Of a stretch of DNA of 64,000 nucleotides, positions 27,486 to 36,800 are shown one piece after another; position 1 is the stretch's first letter, and each line of letters begins with the position of its first letter. The stretch comes from Aestuariivivens marinum. GTDB taxonomy: Bacteria; Bacteroidota; Bacteroidia; Flavobacteriales; Flavobacteriaceae. The stretch spans positions 372,001 to 436,000 of the forward strand of contig NZ_JAKMCR010000002.1 in the NCBI RefSeq assembly GCF_022662175.1, written 5' to 3'. The notes beneath the pieces were generated by a model. It searched no databases and had not been told where the DNA came from. It was given only the letters and a program-made list of their open reading frames with translations. Both the position numbers and the translations under genes were made by a program.

Positions 27486-28538
27486 ATGAAAACCAGTAAA
27501 AAAGCAAGGTATTTTAAAGTAAAAGGAACCGTTTTGATGTGTGTATTTTTCATATTTGCATATAATGTGATTGTAGCACAGCAAAGCAGCAATGAAAGTT
27601 GTTTGGAATGCCACAAGCGTACGGTAAAAAAAGACATTTTACATGGCCCAACGGCTACCGATTGTACCATTTGCCATGAACCCAATGGTAAGGAGCACCC
27701 TGTAGAAGACGTATCGGCATTTAATTATTTTGCCGAAGGTGCAGACCTTTGTTATTCCTGCCATACCGAGATTAAGGAACAATTCGGCTTAAAATACGTA
27801 CATAAACCTGCCAAAAATGGGGAATGTGCCGAATGCCATGAAGTCCATAGCTCGAACGATCCAAAACTGGTATTTACCCAGGCCCCCGATCTGTGCTTTT
27901 TCTGCCATAGTGATTTTGATGATAATCGGGCCACAGCAAAATCGGTACATACCGCATCCTATACAGGAGAGGCCTGTTTACAGTGCCATAGCCCACATGC
28001 CTCGAAAGAAAGAAGACTATTGGTAGGCAATAACCGCGAATTGTGCTTAAACTGCCATAATAAAATTCTTAAAAAAGAAGATGGTACGCTCCTCGCAAAT
28101 ATTGAAAAACACCTAAGCGAAAGTACTCATGAACACAGAGCCCTAGGCAGAAGCTGTACCGGTTGTCATAGTCCCCATTTATCTGAAATGGAACGTTTAT
28201 TAAAAGAGAATTTTACAATAGGCAATTATGTTGAGGGTATAGAAGATAATTTCGCATTATGCTTTCAATGCCATGATACCGACTTATTGAATGTAGAAAC
28301 CACGACTGTTGGAACTGAATTTAGAGAAGGTGATCATAATTTACATTATCTGCATGTCAACAAGATAAAAGGGCGTAATTGTACAAACTGTCATGATGTG
28401 CATGGAGCCAATAACACCAAACTTATTGCCGCAACAGTTAAGTTTGGCCGTTGGGATATGCCCTTAAATTTTATTGAGAACGACAATGGAGGTACCTGCG
28501 CCACAGGTTGCCATAAAGAACAAAGCTATGTGCGATAA
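27486..28538 (+). CDS. Undecaheme periplasmic cytochrome c (MtrA/DmsE-like)
   Basis: 350 residues with a signal peptide (VLMCVFFIFAYNVIVAQ). Ten CXXCH motifs (CLECH, CTICH, CYSCH, CAECH, CFFCH, CLQCH, CLNCH, CTGCH, CFQCH, CTNCH) plus a last CX3CH (C338 ATG C342 H). Spacing and pairing resemble the decaheme MtrA/DmsE chains that thread an outer-membrane barrel, with one extra heme. No lipobox. Last gene of the conduit operon, 23 bases after the barrel gene. Likely carries electrons across the outer membrane inside the barrel; that placement is by analogy. Confidence 0.9.
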   Translation: MKTSKKARYFKVKGTVLMCVFFIFAYNVIVAQQSSNESCLECHKRTVKKDILHGPTATDCTICHEPNGKEHPVEDVSAFNYFAEGADLCYSCHTEIKEQFGLKYVHKPAKNGECAECHEVHSSNDPKLVFTQAPDLCFFCHSDFDDNRATAKSVHTASYTGEACLQCHSPHASKERRLLVGNNRELCLNCHNKILKKEDGTLLANIEKHLSESTHEHRALGRSCTGCHSPHLSEMERLLKENFTIGNYVEGIEDNFALCFQCHDTDLLNVETTTVGTEFREGDHNLHYLHVNKIKGRNCTNCHDVHGANNTKLIAATVKFGRWDMPLNFIENDNGGTCATGCHKEQSYVR

Positions 28539-28589
28539 TAAGGATTTGGACATTATTTATTTTCATGATTAAATATGTTTGTTGTATTA

Positions 28590-28617
28590 AAGACCGGCTT
28601 TAAAGCCGGTCTTTTTT
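28590..28617 (+). terminator. Rho-independent terminator of the conduit operon
   Basis: Perfect AAGACCGGCTTT / AAAGCCGGTCTT hairpin followed by T-run. Confidence 0.92.
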
Positions 28618-28674
28618 AATTGCAAACTTCCAGATATAAATCTTGTTACCAACATACTAGCCGTGAAATAACAT

Positions 28675-28711
28675 AAAAAAGCACTGAAGGATAATCCAAC
28701 AGCGCTTTTTT
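28675..28711 (-). terminator. Rho-independent terminator of the OB-fold gene pair
   Basis: Read leftward: AAGCGCTG pairs with CAGTGCTT (one mismatch), followed by six T. Confidence 0.75.
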
Positions 28712-28733
28712 AAATTGCTATTAATCTGTGGGT

Positions 28734-29447
28734 TTACTTTAACAGAACCGCATCTTCCATAATGACTTTATAAAAGTATCCAGCCCCAAAATCTTTATTT
28801 ATTGCAATAACACCTTCAAAAACAACAACATCGCCCACCGTTAGATTCTCCTGAGTGGTAATCATTAAATCGTAAGCGCCTTCATGGGATGTTCCATCCT
28901 GAAAATGTACCCAGTTTTTGCCCATGATACTGGCCGTAAATTTGGTGACTTCGCCAACAATTTTAACTTGTTTTCCAGCATATTGTTGAGCGTTTTCAAA
29001 CAGGGTGGCAATACGAATGCCGCCTTCAACGGGTTCAATGTTCAATTCTAATTTATTAAGGGTAGGTTTCTTTGCTGGTGAGCCATCTCCTTTTGGTGCA
29101 TTTGGATCGATTAGGCCATTATCAATATCAATGGCATCGGCACTAGTAATGGCCCCTAAAAAAAGGACAGAATCGAAAGTTCTATTAAGTTCCGTACTAT
29201 GGAAATTGGGCATGGCCATACCGCCTTTATAATAGTAAATTTCGCCTAATTTGGCTTCAACCTTTGGAACGGCAATCCATTTTTTTTCTTCACCTTCCAG
29301 AACATGTAAGTAAGTATAGGAAGACACCTGTATAACTTCCTGTACAATTACTTTTTTGAGTCCACTATCGGCATGTGGGTCCTGTGCCAAGGTATCGACC
29401 CCAAATAGAAATAGTACTAAAATAAAAACTGTTTTAAATATTTTCAT
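28734..29447 (-). CDS. Secreted OB-fold protein (paralogue A)
   Basis: 237 residues with a signal peptide (VFILVLFLFGVDTLAQ). The N-terminal half has an SH3-like segment (VIVQEVIQVSSYTYLHVLEG, EKKWIAVP). The C-terminal half is an OB-fold of the nucleic-acid-binding-like superfamily (KQVKIVGEVTKF, WVHFQDGT, VGDVVVFEGVIAINKDFGAG). Similar secreted proteins accompany nitrite reductase and multiheme cytochrome genes in other phyla, where their role is unclear (metal, heme or protein binding). The first gene of the pair encodes a lipoprotein version. Both read away from ccsBA and share its Crp/Fnr-type box. Confidence 0.75.
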   Translation of the reverse strand: MKIFKTVFILVLFLFGVDTLAQDPHADSGLKKVIVQEVIQVSSYTYLHVLEGEEKKWIAVPKVEAKLGEIYYYKGGMAMPNFHSTELNRTFDSVLFLGAITSADAIDIDNGLIDPNAPKGDGSPAKKPTLNKLELNIEPVEGGIRIATLFENAQQYAGKQVKIVGEVTKFTASIMGKNWVHFQDGTSHEGAYDLMITTQENLTVGDVVVFEGVIAINKDFGAGYFYKVIMEDAVLLK

Positions 29448-29465
29448 AGTCTTGTGCTTTCAAGA

Positions 29466-30200
29466 TTAGTTTAGGATTGTCGCATTTTCTATAATAATGC
29501 CATACTTGTAGCCTGCTCCAAAATCCTTGTTTAAAGTTACTTTTCCCTCAATGGTAACCACATCCCCAACCTTTACAGTTGAAGTAGAGGTAACAGTAAG
29601 GTCAAATTCACCGTCATAGTCTGTACCATCTTGAATATGCAACCAATTAACATTCATAATGGCAGGGTTATATTTTGTAACCTCTCCTCTTAACCTAACC
29701 ACCTTATTCTTATAGGTTTCCCTATTTTTAAATAATTCGGAAATGCTAATGGTGTTCTCGGTAGCAGCCACATTTACATCCTTTTTTTCAATAACTGGTT
29801 TGGTTGCTTGGCCAGGTACTGCTTGTTGATTGGATACCATTGGCAAAGGATGGGGGTTTGTTTTTAATGGTGATTTCACATCCGCTTCGGTGGCGCTTAT
29901 CTTTTCAATGAAATAAATGGTTTCAAAAGTTTTGCTTAATTCTTTACTCTCAAAATTCTTCATCTCCATGGTTTTACTGTAATAGTAGGTACCCCCCTTT
30001 TCAACATTTGTTATGGGTGCCGCAAGCCACTTTTCTTGGTCACCCTCCAATACACGTATATAAGAATATTCCCTTACGTGAAGCACTTCTTGAACTATAC
30101 CTTTATGGATTTCAGGTTCAGTTGTGGTTTTGGAAGATGATTTATCCTTACAGGATAAAAAAAGTACGAGTACGACCAGTAAATTTAAAGCGATTTTCAT
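29466..30200 (-). CDS. OB-fold lipoprotein (paralogue B)
   Basis: 244 residues, lipobox FLSCKD around residue 17. Same two-part layout as its downstream neighbour: GIVQEVLHVREYSYIRVLEG with EKWLAAP, then a Pro/Lys-rich linker, then the OB-fold (KVVRLRGEVTKYNPAIMNVN, WLHIQDGT, VGDVVTIEGKVTLNKDFGAG). A tandem duplication is evident. Transcribed divergently from ccsBA from a shared regulatory region. It may help cytochrome maturation or deliver heme or metal at the membrane; this is inference from position only. Confidence 0.75.
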   Translation of the reverse strand: MKIALNLLVVLVLFLSCKDKSSSKTTTEPEIHKGIVQEVLHVREYSYIRVLEGDQEKWLAAPITNVEKGGTYYYSKTMEMKNFESKELSKTFETIYFIEKISATEADVKSPLKTNPHPLPMVSNQQAVPGQATKPVIEKKDVNVAATENTISISELFKNRETYKNKVVRLRGEVTKYNPAIMNVNWLHIQDGTDYDGEFDLTVTSTSTVKVGDVVTIEGKVTLNKDFGAGYKYGIIIENATILN

Positions 30201-30239
30201 TCTATTTTTTTTTTATTATAATTGATTTAAAAGATATAA

Positions 30240-30313
30240 CAAAAATAGCTATAATATAGTATAGAATAGCTGACAAAAGTCATCTATAATCATGGCGCAT
30301 TATAGTAATTTTG
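30240..30313. promoter_or_regulatory. Bidirectional Crp/Fnr-type box with two -7 elements
   Basis: Perfect dyad TGACAAAAGTCA (30271-30282). Rightward, 23 bases then TAATTTTG (30306-30313) for ccsBA. Leftward, 23 bases then TATTTTTG (complement of 30240-30247) for the OB-fold pair. Both sides match the -7 consensus at the same distance. Confidence 0.8.
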
Positions 30314-30346
30314 ATGCTGAATCATTATAAATTCATCTGACTTATC

Positions 30347-33300
30347 ATGAAAAAATTATTGAAAATAATTTACTCCCCGAGAACAACCCTAGGCCTATTG
30401 GTCATTTTTGCAATAGCCTTGGGCGTTGCTACTTTTATTGAAAACTCTTATGATACCATAACTGCAAAATTGTTGATTTACAATGCCAAATGGTTTGAAG
30501 TATTAATGCTGTTAATGATCTTTAATTTTATTGGTAGTGTTAAAAGATATCAGTTATTAACCTGGAAACGATTGTCCGGATTTATATTTCATACCGCTTT
30601 TATCATCATCATTATTGGTGCAGGTATTACGAGATATATTGGTTTTGAAGGCATGATGCATATTCGTGAAGGTGCCTCGTCCAATTTTATTTACAGCAGT
30701 CAAAACTATTTGAATATTAGGGCATCAGACGGCTCTAAGGATTATAATCTTGACAAGGAAATGAACTTAGGCATGATCACTGATAATGCTTTTGAAGTTA
30801 AAGTTGAAACCAAACAAAAAGGGGATATTTCAATTCGATATAAAGATTTTATAAGAAACGCCAAGGAGTCTTATGTTGAAGCCGAACAAGGGTTTACAAT
30901 GCTTGAATTAACCCTTAATGTTGAAGGTCATAAAGACGACATTAAATTGAAAGATGGAGAGGTACAGTATGTCCACAATTTTCCAATTGCCTTTAATAAT
31001 AATTCAAGGCCGGATGGCTTGGTGATTACAGGTAATGCAGACCAATTATTTATTAATTATGCCGGTGATATTAAAACTTCTCGTATGCCAGATATGGAAG
31101 AAGGGCTTATTTCAAAGGACAGCCTTGGTGAATTTACTAAAATGAAGCTATACGAGCCTTTAGGAACTGGAATTGCAGTTGTGCTCACTAAAGTATTACG
31201 TAATACCGCTATAACATATGTTGAAGCCGAGGATAATGAAAAACGACCCAATGCATTGGTCTTAGATGTGGAGCACAATGGAAAAACCCAGGAAATCAAT
31301 GTACTTGGAGGGTCGGGCTACATGGAAAATTATGTAAATGTTCCTTTGGAGGACCTAAGTCTTAAATTAGCCTATGGTGCGAAAAAAATAACCTTACCAT
31401 TTTCATTGAAACTTAATAAATTTGAGTTGGAACGCTATTCTGGTTCCATGAGTCCTTCTTCATACGCAAGCGAAGTTACGCTTATAGACCCTAATAAAGG
31501 CATTACAAAAGACCATCGTATTTTTATGAACAATGTCCTTGATTATGGCGGCTATCGTTTTTTCCAATCTTCATATGATCAAGATGAAAAAGGAACCGTG
31601 TTATCTGTAAACCATGATTTTTGGGGGACAATGATCACCTATTTAGGATATGCCTTGATGATTATTGGTTTTATTTGGACTTTATTCAATAAAAACTCAA
31701 GATACTGGAGTTTAATGCTAATGATTAGGCAAACGAGAGCACGTAGAAAAGCACTATCTTTTATAGGAATATTTTTTATTGTCTCAGGGTCATTATTTGC
31801 ACAACAAGCCCACCAAAATCATCAACACGAAGCCAGTCCATATGCGGTAAGTGAAACCCATGCCGATCAATTTGGTGAACTTGTTGTACAGAATTATGAA
31901 GGGCGATTTGAACCTATACACACACTGGCTATTGATGTGATGCATAAAATTTCAAGAAAAGACAAGTTTAACATTCCAGAACGGGGAGAATTGAGCTTGA
32001 TGCAGGTATTCTTGGACATCCCGCTTAACGTTGAATTCTGGAAGAATCAAGATATTATTTACATTAGGGAACAGTCTGTTTCAGATCTTATTGGTATCAA
32101 TGGCAAATATGCTTCGTTTATAGATTTTTTCGATGAAAAGGGACAGTATAAGCTGGCTACATTTGCAGAAACTGCTTTTAGAAAAGCTGATGCCGAACGC
32201 AATAAATTTGATAAGGAATTGATTAAATTGAATGAGCGATTGGAGATCTTTATGATGACCTATCAAGGCAATATGTTGGATATTTTTCCTGTACAAAATT
32301 CAGAAAACAACAAATGGGTAAGTTGGGAAGACCCATTAGCACGACAACCTCTAACAGGAAGCATCCGAATCATTAATGATGATCTGCAATTGCCCGAATT
32401 GAATTATACCAGTATTATGAGGACCTATTTTTTGGAGTTGATCAATGCTTCTAAAACAGCCAATTATACAAGGGCCAATAAAATACTTGGTTATATTAAA
32501 AGCATTCAAAGACAGGATGGAGTCAATTCAGCTATTCCGTCTATTTCAAAAATTAAAAAAGAAATTAGCTATAATAAATCCAACATTTTTAACAATCTTA
32601 AAAAAGTATACAGCTTATTAAGTGTCCTATTGCTTCTGCTTACTTTTATTGACAATTTAAGGTCAAAAAGCAATAAGCTACTGACCATTATTTTAAATAT
32701 TTCTATTTCTATACTTGCACTTGCCTTCTTATACCACACCTATGGTATGGGCATGCGCTGGTACCTGTCTGGTCACGCTCCCTGGAGCAATGGCTATGAA
32801 GCTTTAATACTGGTATCCTGGTCCAGTTTACTAGCAGGATTCTGTTTTATGCGGTATTCAAAAATCACTTTGGCCGCAACCGCTCTACTAGCCTTCTTTA
32901 CCTTAATGACCGCCGGCCATAGTAACTATGATCCTCAGCTAACCAATTTGCAACCGGTATTAAAATCCTATTGGCTCATCATTCATGTGGCTACCTTAAC
33001 CATAAGTTATGGATTTTTAGGCTTGGGCTTTATTTTAGGGCTTTTTAACATGGGGCTCTATCTGTCCAAAACCACCAAAAATTGGAATCGGGTTTCACTG
33101 ATGATAAAAGAATTGACCTATATCAATGAAATGAATTTGACCATAGGCTTATTATTGGCCACTGTAGGAACCTTCCTGGGAGGCGTTTGGGCCAATGAAT
33201 CCTGGGGTCGTTACTGGGGATGGGATGCCAAGGAAACCTGGGCATTGGTCATCACCATAGTTTATACCATCATCCTTCACATGAGATTAGCGCCTAAGAT

Positions 33301-33526
33301 CAAAGGCGAATATATTTTTAATGTGGCTGCTGTATTTGGTTTTGGCTCTGTATTAATGACCTTTTTCGGAGTAAATTATTATTTTACCAAAGGCATGCAT
33401 TCTTACGCAAGCGGCGATACACCCGTATTTCCTGTCTGGGCATGGATTACCATTTTAACCATCGTTGTTTTTATTGCCGCAGCAGGATTAAAGGAAAGAT
33501 ATTACAGAAAACAGTTTCCGGAATAA
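30347..33526 (+). CDS. ccsBA: Cytochrome c biogenesis protein CcsBA (System II heme lyase)
   Basis: 1059 residues. Exports heme and attaches it to CXXCH cysteines outside the inner membrane. The N-terminal half is ResB/CcsB-like: TM helices near residues 10-100, then a large periplasmic part with GYRFFQSSYDQDEKGT and a closing TM near 430. A linker rich in His (QQAHQNHQHEASPY) follows. The C-terminal half is CcsA-like with GMRWYLSGHAPWSNGYE and the WWD heme-handling segment WGRYWGWDAKETW (residues 953-965). Monocistronic, sharing a regulatory box with the OB-fold pair and lying inside the multiheme region, so it is probably the dedicated synthetase for these cytochromes, including their CX3CH and CX4CH sites. 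Confidence 0.94.
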   Translation: MKKLLKIIYSPRTTLGLLVIFAIALGVATFIENSYDTITAKLLIYNAKWFEVLMLLMIFNFIGSVKRYQLLTWKRLSGFIFHTAFIIIIIGAGITRYIGFEGMMHIREGASSNFIYSSQNYLNIRASDGSKDYNLDKEMNLGMITDNAFEVKVETKQKGDISIRYKDFIRNAKESYVEAEQGFTMLELTLNVEGHKDDIKLKDGEVQYVHNFPIAFNNNSRPDGLVITGNADQLFINYAGDIKTSRMPDMEEGLISKDSLGEFTKMKLYEPLGTGIAVVLTKVLRNTAITYVEAEDNEKRPNALVLDVEHNGKTQEINVLGGSGYMENYVNVPLEDLSLKLAYGAKKITLPFSLKLNKFELERYSGSMSPSSYASEVTLIDPNKGITKDHRIFMNNVLDYGGYRFFQSSYDQDEKGTVLSVNHDFWGTMITYLGYALMIIGFIWTLFNKNSRYWSLMLMIRQTRARRKALSFIGIFFIVSGSLFAQQAHQNHQHEASPYAVSETHADQFGELVVQNYEGRFEPIHTLAIDVMHKISRKDKFNIPERGELSLMQVFLDIPLNVEFWKNQDIIYIREQSVSDLIGINGKYASFIDFFDEKGQYKLATFAETAFRKADAERNKFDKELIKLNERLEIFMMTYQGNMLDIFPVQNSENNKWVSWEDPLARQPLTGSIRIINDDLQLPELNYTSIMRTYFLELINASKTANYTRANKILGYIKSIQRQDGVNSAIPSISKIKKEISYNKSNIFNNLKKVYSLLSVLLLLLTFIDNLRSKSNKLLTIILNISISILALAFLYHTYGMGMRWYLSGHAPWSNGYEALILVSWSSLLAGFCFMRYSKITLAATALLAFFTLMTAGHSNYDPQLTNLQPVLKSYWLIIHVATLTISYGFLGLGFILGLFNMGLYLSKTTKNWNRVSLMIKELTYINEMNLTIGLLLATVGTFLGGVWANESWGRYWGWDAKETWALVITIVYTIILHMRLAPKIKGEYIFNVAAVFGFGSVLMTFFGVNYYFTKGMHSYASGDTPVFPVWAWITILTIVVFIAAAGLKERYYRKQFPE

Positions 33527-33552
33527 TTTTTAAGTTTTATATATACATTATG

Positions 33553-33583
33553 AAAAACCTTGCCCGGCTTGGGCAAGGTTTTT
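33553..33583 (+). terminator. Rho-independent terminator of ccsBA
   Basis: AAAACCTTGCCC / GGGCAAGGTTTT hairpin with a short loop and T-run. Confidence 0.92.
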
Positions 33584-33737
33584 CATTTTGTGTTAGGCCT
33601 GGTCATTTCATTTATGATTTATATATCCATTTAAATCGTATTTACAATCTTCTCGTAATTTAAAGTGTGTTTAATTCTTCGAATGGCTTTACTGAAGTAC
33701 TCTTATGCTTTCTGCTAATATATGAACCTACCCTAAA

Positions 33738-33763
33738 TAAAAAGCCCGCTTTTGCGAGCTCTT
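33738..33763 (-). terminator. Terminator of the NHL-giant cytochrome operon
   Basis: Read leftward: GAGCTCGC-loop-GCGGGCTT with one mismatch, followed by five T, 49 bases past the stop codon. Confidence 0.75.
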
Positions 33764-33811
33764 CAAATTTTAGGGTACAGGATTAATTTACATTAATGCC
33801 CATTATCATTT

Positions 33812-36800
33812 TTACCAACAGGTCTTACCATTACCGCAATGGCCGGCAGAACCTTCAGCCGAATAAGTAATTGTATTTACCATGGTTCCGCCATTACTAT
33901 ACCAGAGTGGTCTAAAGTAACTCTCACCATCAACATGCCAAGAAGTACCATAAGTTCCTTGTAAATTTGGAGATGCATCACTACCGTTATTAGCATTGTG
34001 ACACCAGAAACATTGCACATTGCTCCAGCCGTTACCTGAAAGATTTTGACTATTAGAAATATGAGCACCTCTTGTATGACTATCAAATGGAGGCACATCA
34101 CCCGTTCCTGTAACAGGACCAGCTACAGTATTAGTAATGGTATAATCTGGTTCCATATTACCAGCGGCACCATGACAACTATTGCAAGCTGTTAATGTTC
34201 CAACATTCCAAACTGGAGTGGTAATATAAGTTGCTGTTTGTGGGCCAATTGTAGCACTCCATTCAAATGCTCCTGTAGGATTCGTGTCAGGATCCCAAGG
34301 ATTAGTAGCGAAATCAGCTTCCTGACCCCGATGGGAAGTTCTACCATTACTATGGCAATAAATATTATCACATGTTTTATCTCCATTAAATACTGGAGTA
34401 TTTCCGTCCTGACCATTTCTTGTAGCCATTCCATTTGGATCAAAGACAATATTTATGGTCCCATTTGGATGGGTTCCGCCTTCGTTGGCCCCTCCACTAC
34501 CATGTCCGAAATGGCATGTGTTACAAGCATAGCCATACCTATCCTTATGTGTGACATGAACAGCTGATGTAAATGTGGGTGCATTGGTTTCATGGCATGA
34601 GTTACAACCACCGCCAGATGGCGAGAAATTGGAGCTGTGCGGATGACAAACGGTACAGTTTTGACCAGGTATACCCGCACCCTGACTGGTATGATTTTGA
34701 TCGCTGGCAGTACCGGTGTTATTGAAATGCGTGGTTGTTGTATGGCATACTTCACAAACACCATCATAGGTTGCATTGCCATCAGCAAAAGAATTAGTAC
34801 TCGTTTCGGCTGTAAAGATTACCGGTTTATCACCACTATTAGGTGTTGTTATGGTATTTCGTACCATGTAAATATTGCCTTTATTAGTATTATGTGGCTG
34901 GTGGCAATCCAGACAATCCATACCGTTGTGTGTACCATATGTATGACAATCTGTACATAATGAAGCGTCGTTGGTAGTTCTTAAAAGATTTCCATTTGCT
35001 GCCAATCCTAAAGATCCCGTCACGTCGTGTACACCATGACAACTTGAACACTCTACATTACCGCTTACCAATTGGGTGTTTGATGGTGCCGCATTGAATC
35101 GTGAATCCCCTCCATTATAAGCAACACCAACAGGGTGGGATCCTCTATTGGTAGAGGGGGAATCATTGTATATCCCCACATTTCTAGCAGAGTGACAGTC
35201 CTTACACATGGCATCTCCCACATTACTGGCTCTCAAATGCGGTGAGGCTGCTGAAGTATTGTGCTGGTCGTGGCATGTAGAACAAATAATTTGACCTGAA
35301 ATAACCCGCATGGCCATTTGCGAATTACTCGGTACATTGGTTTCCTTTGAGGCATTTACCGCATTGACATTCCATGCATGGGAATCGCCCGTAGCAGGAA
35401 AAGTATTGATATTATCTGCCGCCGTAAATGGTTTTGCACTGGCCGCACCGGTAGAAGTATGACAGCTCTGACATAAATTATCATTTCCTGCGATACTGGT
35501 CAAACTCATACCTGGAGCACTATGGGTAATATGGCATGAGTTACAGTTATAATAGGTATGATTTGTTGCGATAGAGATAACTACAGTCTTAGAACCTGCT
35601 GCACTGGTACCACAAGTATTTGTAGCAGTAACAGTGATATCAGCAGCAGCTTGAGCTGGTCCCGTATCAACAATGATCTGGCTTGTTCCCTGTCCGGCAG
35701 TAATCGTAAATCCGGAAGGCACCACCCATGTGAATGATGTTGCTCCACTAGCTGAGGCCGAATATTTAAAACCAGTACTGTTTTGCGGGACTGTGGCGTT
35801 ACCAGAAATACTGGGTGTTGGTGGAATATCATTAACATCAATGATTATTGAATACCCGATACTGGAGTAGCCGGTAGTTGAGTTCTTTACCTTCAAGGTC
35901 CCATAATATTTGGCTTTTGGAGCTGTTGCAGGAACTGTTATTGGTATTGGACTTACAGGTAAAGTGGCATCAACAACATTTGTAAAACCTGCGGCCAATG
36001 CCGAACTTGTAAACGTAATACTATATAGATCAGGATCATCGGTCGTTGCCGTATAAGGTAAATTTGCCGTTGTGGTTCCTTTACAGATTTGTGAAATGGT
36101 TCCTAATGTAATGGTCGGTGGACTTGCGGCAGTTGAAGAGGTTACTGCAAGTATCGAAGCTGTACTGGTACCGCAAACATTAGAGGCAGTAACAGTAATA
36201 TTTCCATTTTCTCCATTAGCTCCAGAAGTCACAGAAATGGAAGTCGTTCCTTGTCCCGAGTTAATCGTCCATCCTGAAGGTACTGTCCAGGTATAAGTAG
36301 TTGCATAGGTAACAGCCGTAATACTATATGTGTAACCTGATGTATTGGGCGTCGTATCCGGTTGCCCTGAAATGGCTCCCGGTGTATCTGGTACTGGCGT
36401 CACCAATACTCTAACCGTGTTTGAGGCTTGATCTTGTGTGGCATTTGTCTGCCCACAGCCATTATCTGAAGCGTATCCCACACAGAAATAATAACGATTA
36501 CCAGCTGCAGCACTTGAATTATCAGGGGTATAAGTATCGGAAGTGGCACCAGACAATAGGGTTGCGGAACCTATATTATTGCTGTTGCTGGTATTATAAT
36601 ACCATTGATATTGTACGGTGGGTGTACCTGACCCACCAGAAGTACTCACGGTGGCTGTTAATGTGTTAGCAGGGTCGCCTACACACAGATCTTGAAAAGC
36701 AGTTGGAGCAACAGCGGTTGATATTGGGCAATCAATTGCTTCGGAAGTTACAGCTAAAGTTGTAGTCGGGCTATTGCCACAACTATTTCCCGCATAAACC

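Noticed and set aside
36421-36669. Reading frames antisense to the Ig/PKD and Gly-rich parts of the giant cytochrome gene
   Set aside because: They shadow a strongly supported coding frame and follow its repeat composition.
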